Source: Candidatus Obscuribacterales bacterium
GTDB lineage: Bacteria > Cyanobacteriota > Vampirovibrionia > Obscuribacterales > Obscuribacteraceae
Assembly (NCBI GenBank): GCA_019747875.1
Contig: JAIEQI010000013.1
Location: 1 to 64,000, forward strand
DNA length: 64,000 nt
Reading direction: 5' to 3'
Both the position numbers and the translations under genes were made by a program. Shown one piece after another: positions 63,305-64,000 of this stretch. Numbering within the stretch: the stretch's first letter is position 1; every line of letters begins with the position of its first letter. The notes beneath the pieces were generated by a model. The model saw only the letters and a program-made list of their open reading frames with translations. It was not told the origin of the DNA and searched no databases.

Positions 63305-64000
63305 ATGAGCGAAACTAAGAAGAGTGGTGTCAAATCTGGGTCTGCTTCCAGTGCGGAGCAGACTGAAGACGCTGCCGTGAAACAGAGAAAGAAGCCAGCC
63401 AGGCAAGCGAAGAAAAAGACAACTTCAAGTAAACGCGCTGTGGCGCCTAAAGTAAGAGCGCATACAAAGAAGGCGATCAAGAAAGCAACATCAAGCAGAA
63501 CTCGCTCCTCAAAAAGGACGCCTAGTGTAAAGGTGCTTGCGAAAGCTGCTATCAAAGAGGCCACTATTAAGAAATCGACATCGGGCCGAGAACGAACTAG
63601 CAGAAAGAAATCAAACACTAATGGCGTTACGAAAGTGGCTTCCGAGAAGAAGGAAACCACCACTACTAAACCTTCGAACGTTCGCAGCTTGGATTCTGTG
63701 CGCTCATTAGCACAGCGAACAGACGGGGATGATCACCGAAAAATTTTGGCAGTTGATATTGGTGGTAGCTCTGTGAAGGTGCTCGTGAACGGCGAAGCTA
63801 TGTATCGTAAGGTTCCATCCGGTCTTGAGCTGACACCATCGCATCTCGTTGAAATAATTCAAGAACTCGCCAAAGATTGGGAATACGATTACATCTCCAT
63901 CGGTTATCCAGGACTGACTGGTCCGAATGGACCGCTGGCGGAACCGTATAATCTTGGACCCGGTTGGGTAGCGTTTGATTTTGCTGCGGCTTTCGGCAAG
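63305..64000 (+). CDS. ROK-family (polyphosphate-glucokinase-like) kinase with long basic N-terminal tail, partial
   Basis: The gene runs off the right edge; 232 codons are seen. The first 145 residues are Lys/Arg/Ser/Thr/Ala-rich and histone-H1-like (KKPARQAKKKTTSSKRAVAP). The kinase domain then begins with ILAVDIGGSSVKVLV (phosphate-1 motif) and continues with SIGYPGLTGPNGPLAEPYNL and GWVAFDF, a pattern of the ROK group that includes polyphosphate glucokinases. It should phosphorylate glucose with polyphosphate or ATP. Known members have no such tail. GAGGA before the ATG fixes the start. Confidence 0.8.
   Translation, partial: MSETKKSGVKSGSASSAEQTEDAAVKQRKKPARQAKKKTTSSKRAVAPKVRAHTKKAIKKATSSRTRSSKRTPSVKVLAKAAIKEATIKKSTSGRERTSRKKSNTNGVTKVASEKKETTTTKPSNVRSLDSVRSLAQRTDGDDHRKILAVDIGGSSVKVLVNGEAMYRKVPSGLELTPSHLVEIIQELAKDWEYDYISIGYPGLTGPNGPLAEPYNLGPGWVAFDFAAAFGK

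Overview
The window looks like a piece of a chromosome from a non-photosynthetic relative of cyanobacteria, most likely of the Obscuribacterales type (Vampirovibrionia/Melainabacteria, near 'Candidatus Obscuribacter'). This placement is an inference from gene content. The signs are a futalosine-pathway menaquinone enzyme, meso-diaminopimelate-type murE, many TPR and lipobox proteins, a large secreted beta-helix protein with a FecR-like C-terminus, a cyanobacterial-style HExxHxxGxxGHS protease, and a polyphosphate-glucokinase-like ROK protein. No 16S rRNA or tRNA gene is visible to settle it. No phage, transposase, CRISPR array or rRNA operon was seen. The DNA is moderately dense in genes on both strands.

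Layout. 1-4.1 kb: the 3' part of a secreted metalloprotease with a 24-nt tandem repeat, mqnD, a candidate structured RNA with its own promoter and terminator, and a protein with seven 22-residue repeats. 4.2-12.6 kb (all minus): a MoaD/MoeB-rhodanese sulfur-transfer pair behind an Asp-box propeller, a one-helix membrane protein, a flavoprotein, an acyltransferase/polysaccharide-deacetylase pair and a PATAN/DUF4388 protein. 13.2-16.4 kb: a small repeat protein split over two frames, murE and rplU-rpmA. 16.6-26.7 kb: redox genes (peroxiredoxin, thioredoxin-like), hemL, a lipoprotein, comF, an aluminium-resistance-type PLP enzyme, prs with an overlapping metallo-hydrolase gene, a two-helix membrane protein and a small Cys/Gly peptide gene. 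26.8-38.3 kb: an O-methyltransferase, an alpha/beta hydrolase, a 1737-residue beta-helix adhesin, TPR proteins, a stand-alone EAL phosphodiesterase and a secreted acetamidase/formamidase. 38.4-53.9 kb: an unrecognised three-repeat exported protein, a TPR lipoprotein, a parvulin lipoprotein with mfd, a TPR protein, an APC permease, mnmA and an SGNH-like membrane protein. 54.0-60.4 kb: a complete TolC/HlyD/MacB-type export operon ending in a coupled secreted protein. 60.7-64 kb: a coiled-coil protein, a peptidoglycan amidase, a DUF6328 membrane protein and the start of a ROK sugar kinase with a long basic N-terminal tail.

How the genes fit together. Much of the window serves the cell envelope and export: murE, amidase, deacetylase, acyltransferase, tripartite pump, adhesin, parvulin and lipoproteins. 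The rest is core housekeeping: prs, hemL, mnmA, L21/L27, mfd, comF and menaquinone synthesis.

Two related families of short palindromic (REP-like) repeats are scattered between genes. One copy lies inside the coding sequence of mfd, within a low-complexity insertion. The most unusual items are that in-gene repeat, the cloverleaf-like RNA near 2.2-2.4 kb, the three-repeat protein at 38.4-40.9 kb, the small Cys/Gly peptide at 26.5 kb and the histone-like tail on the ROK kinase.
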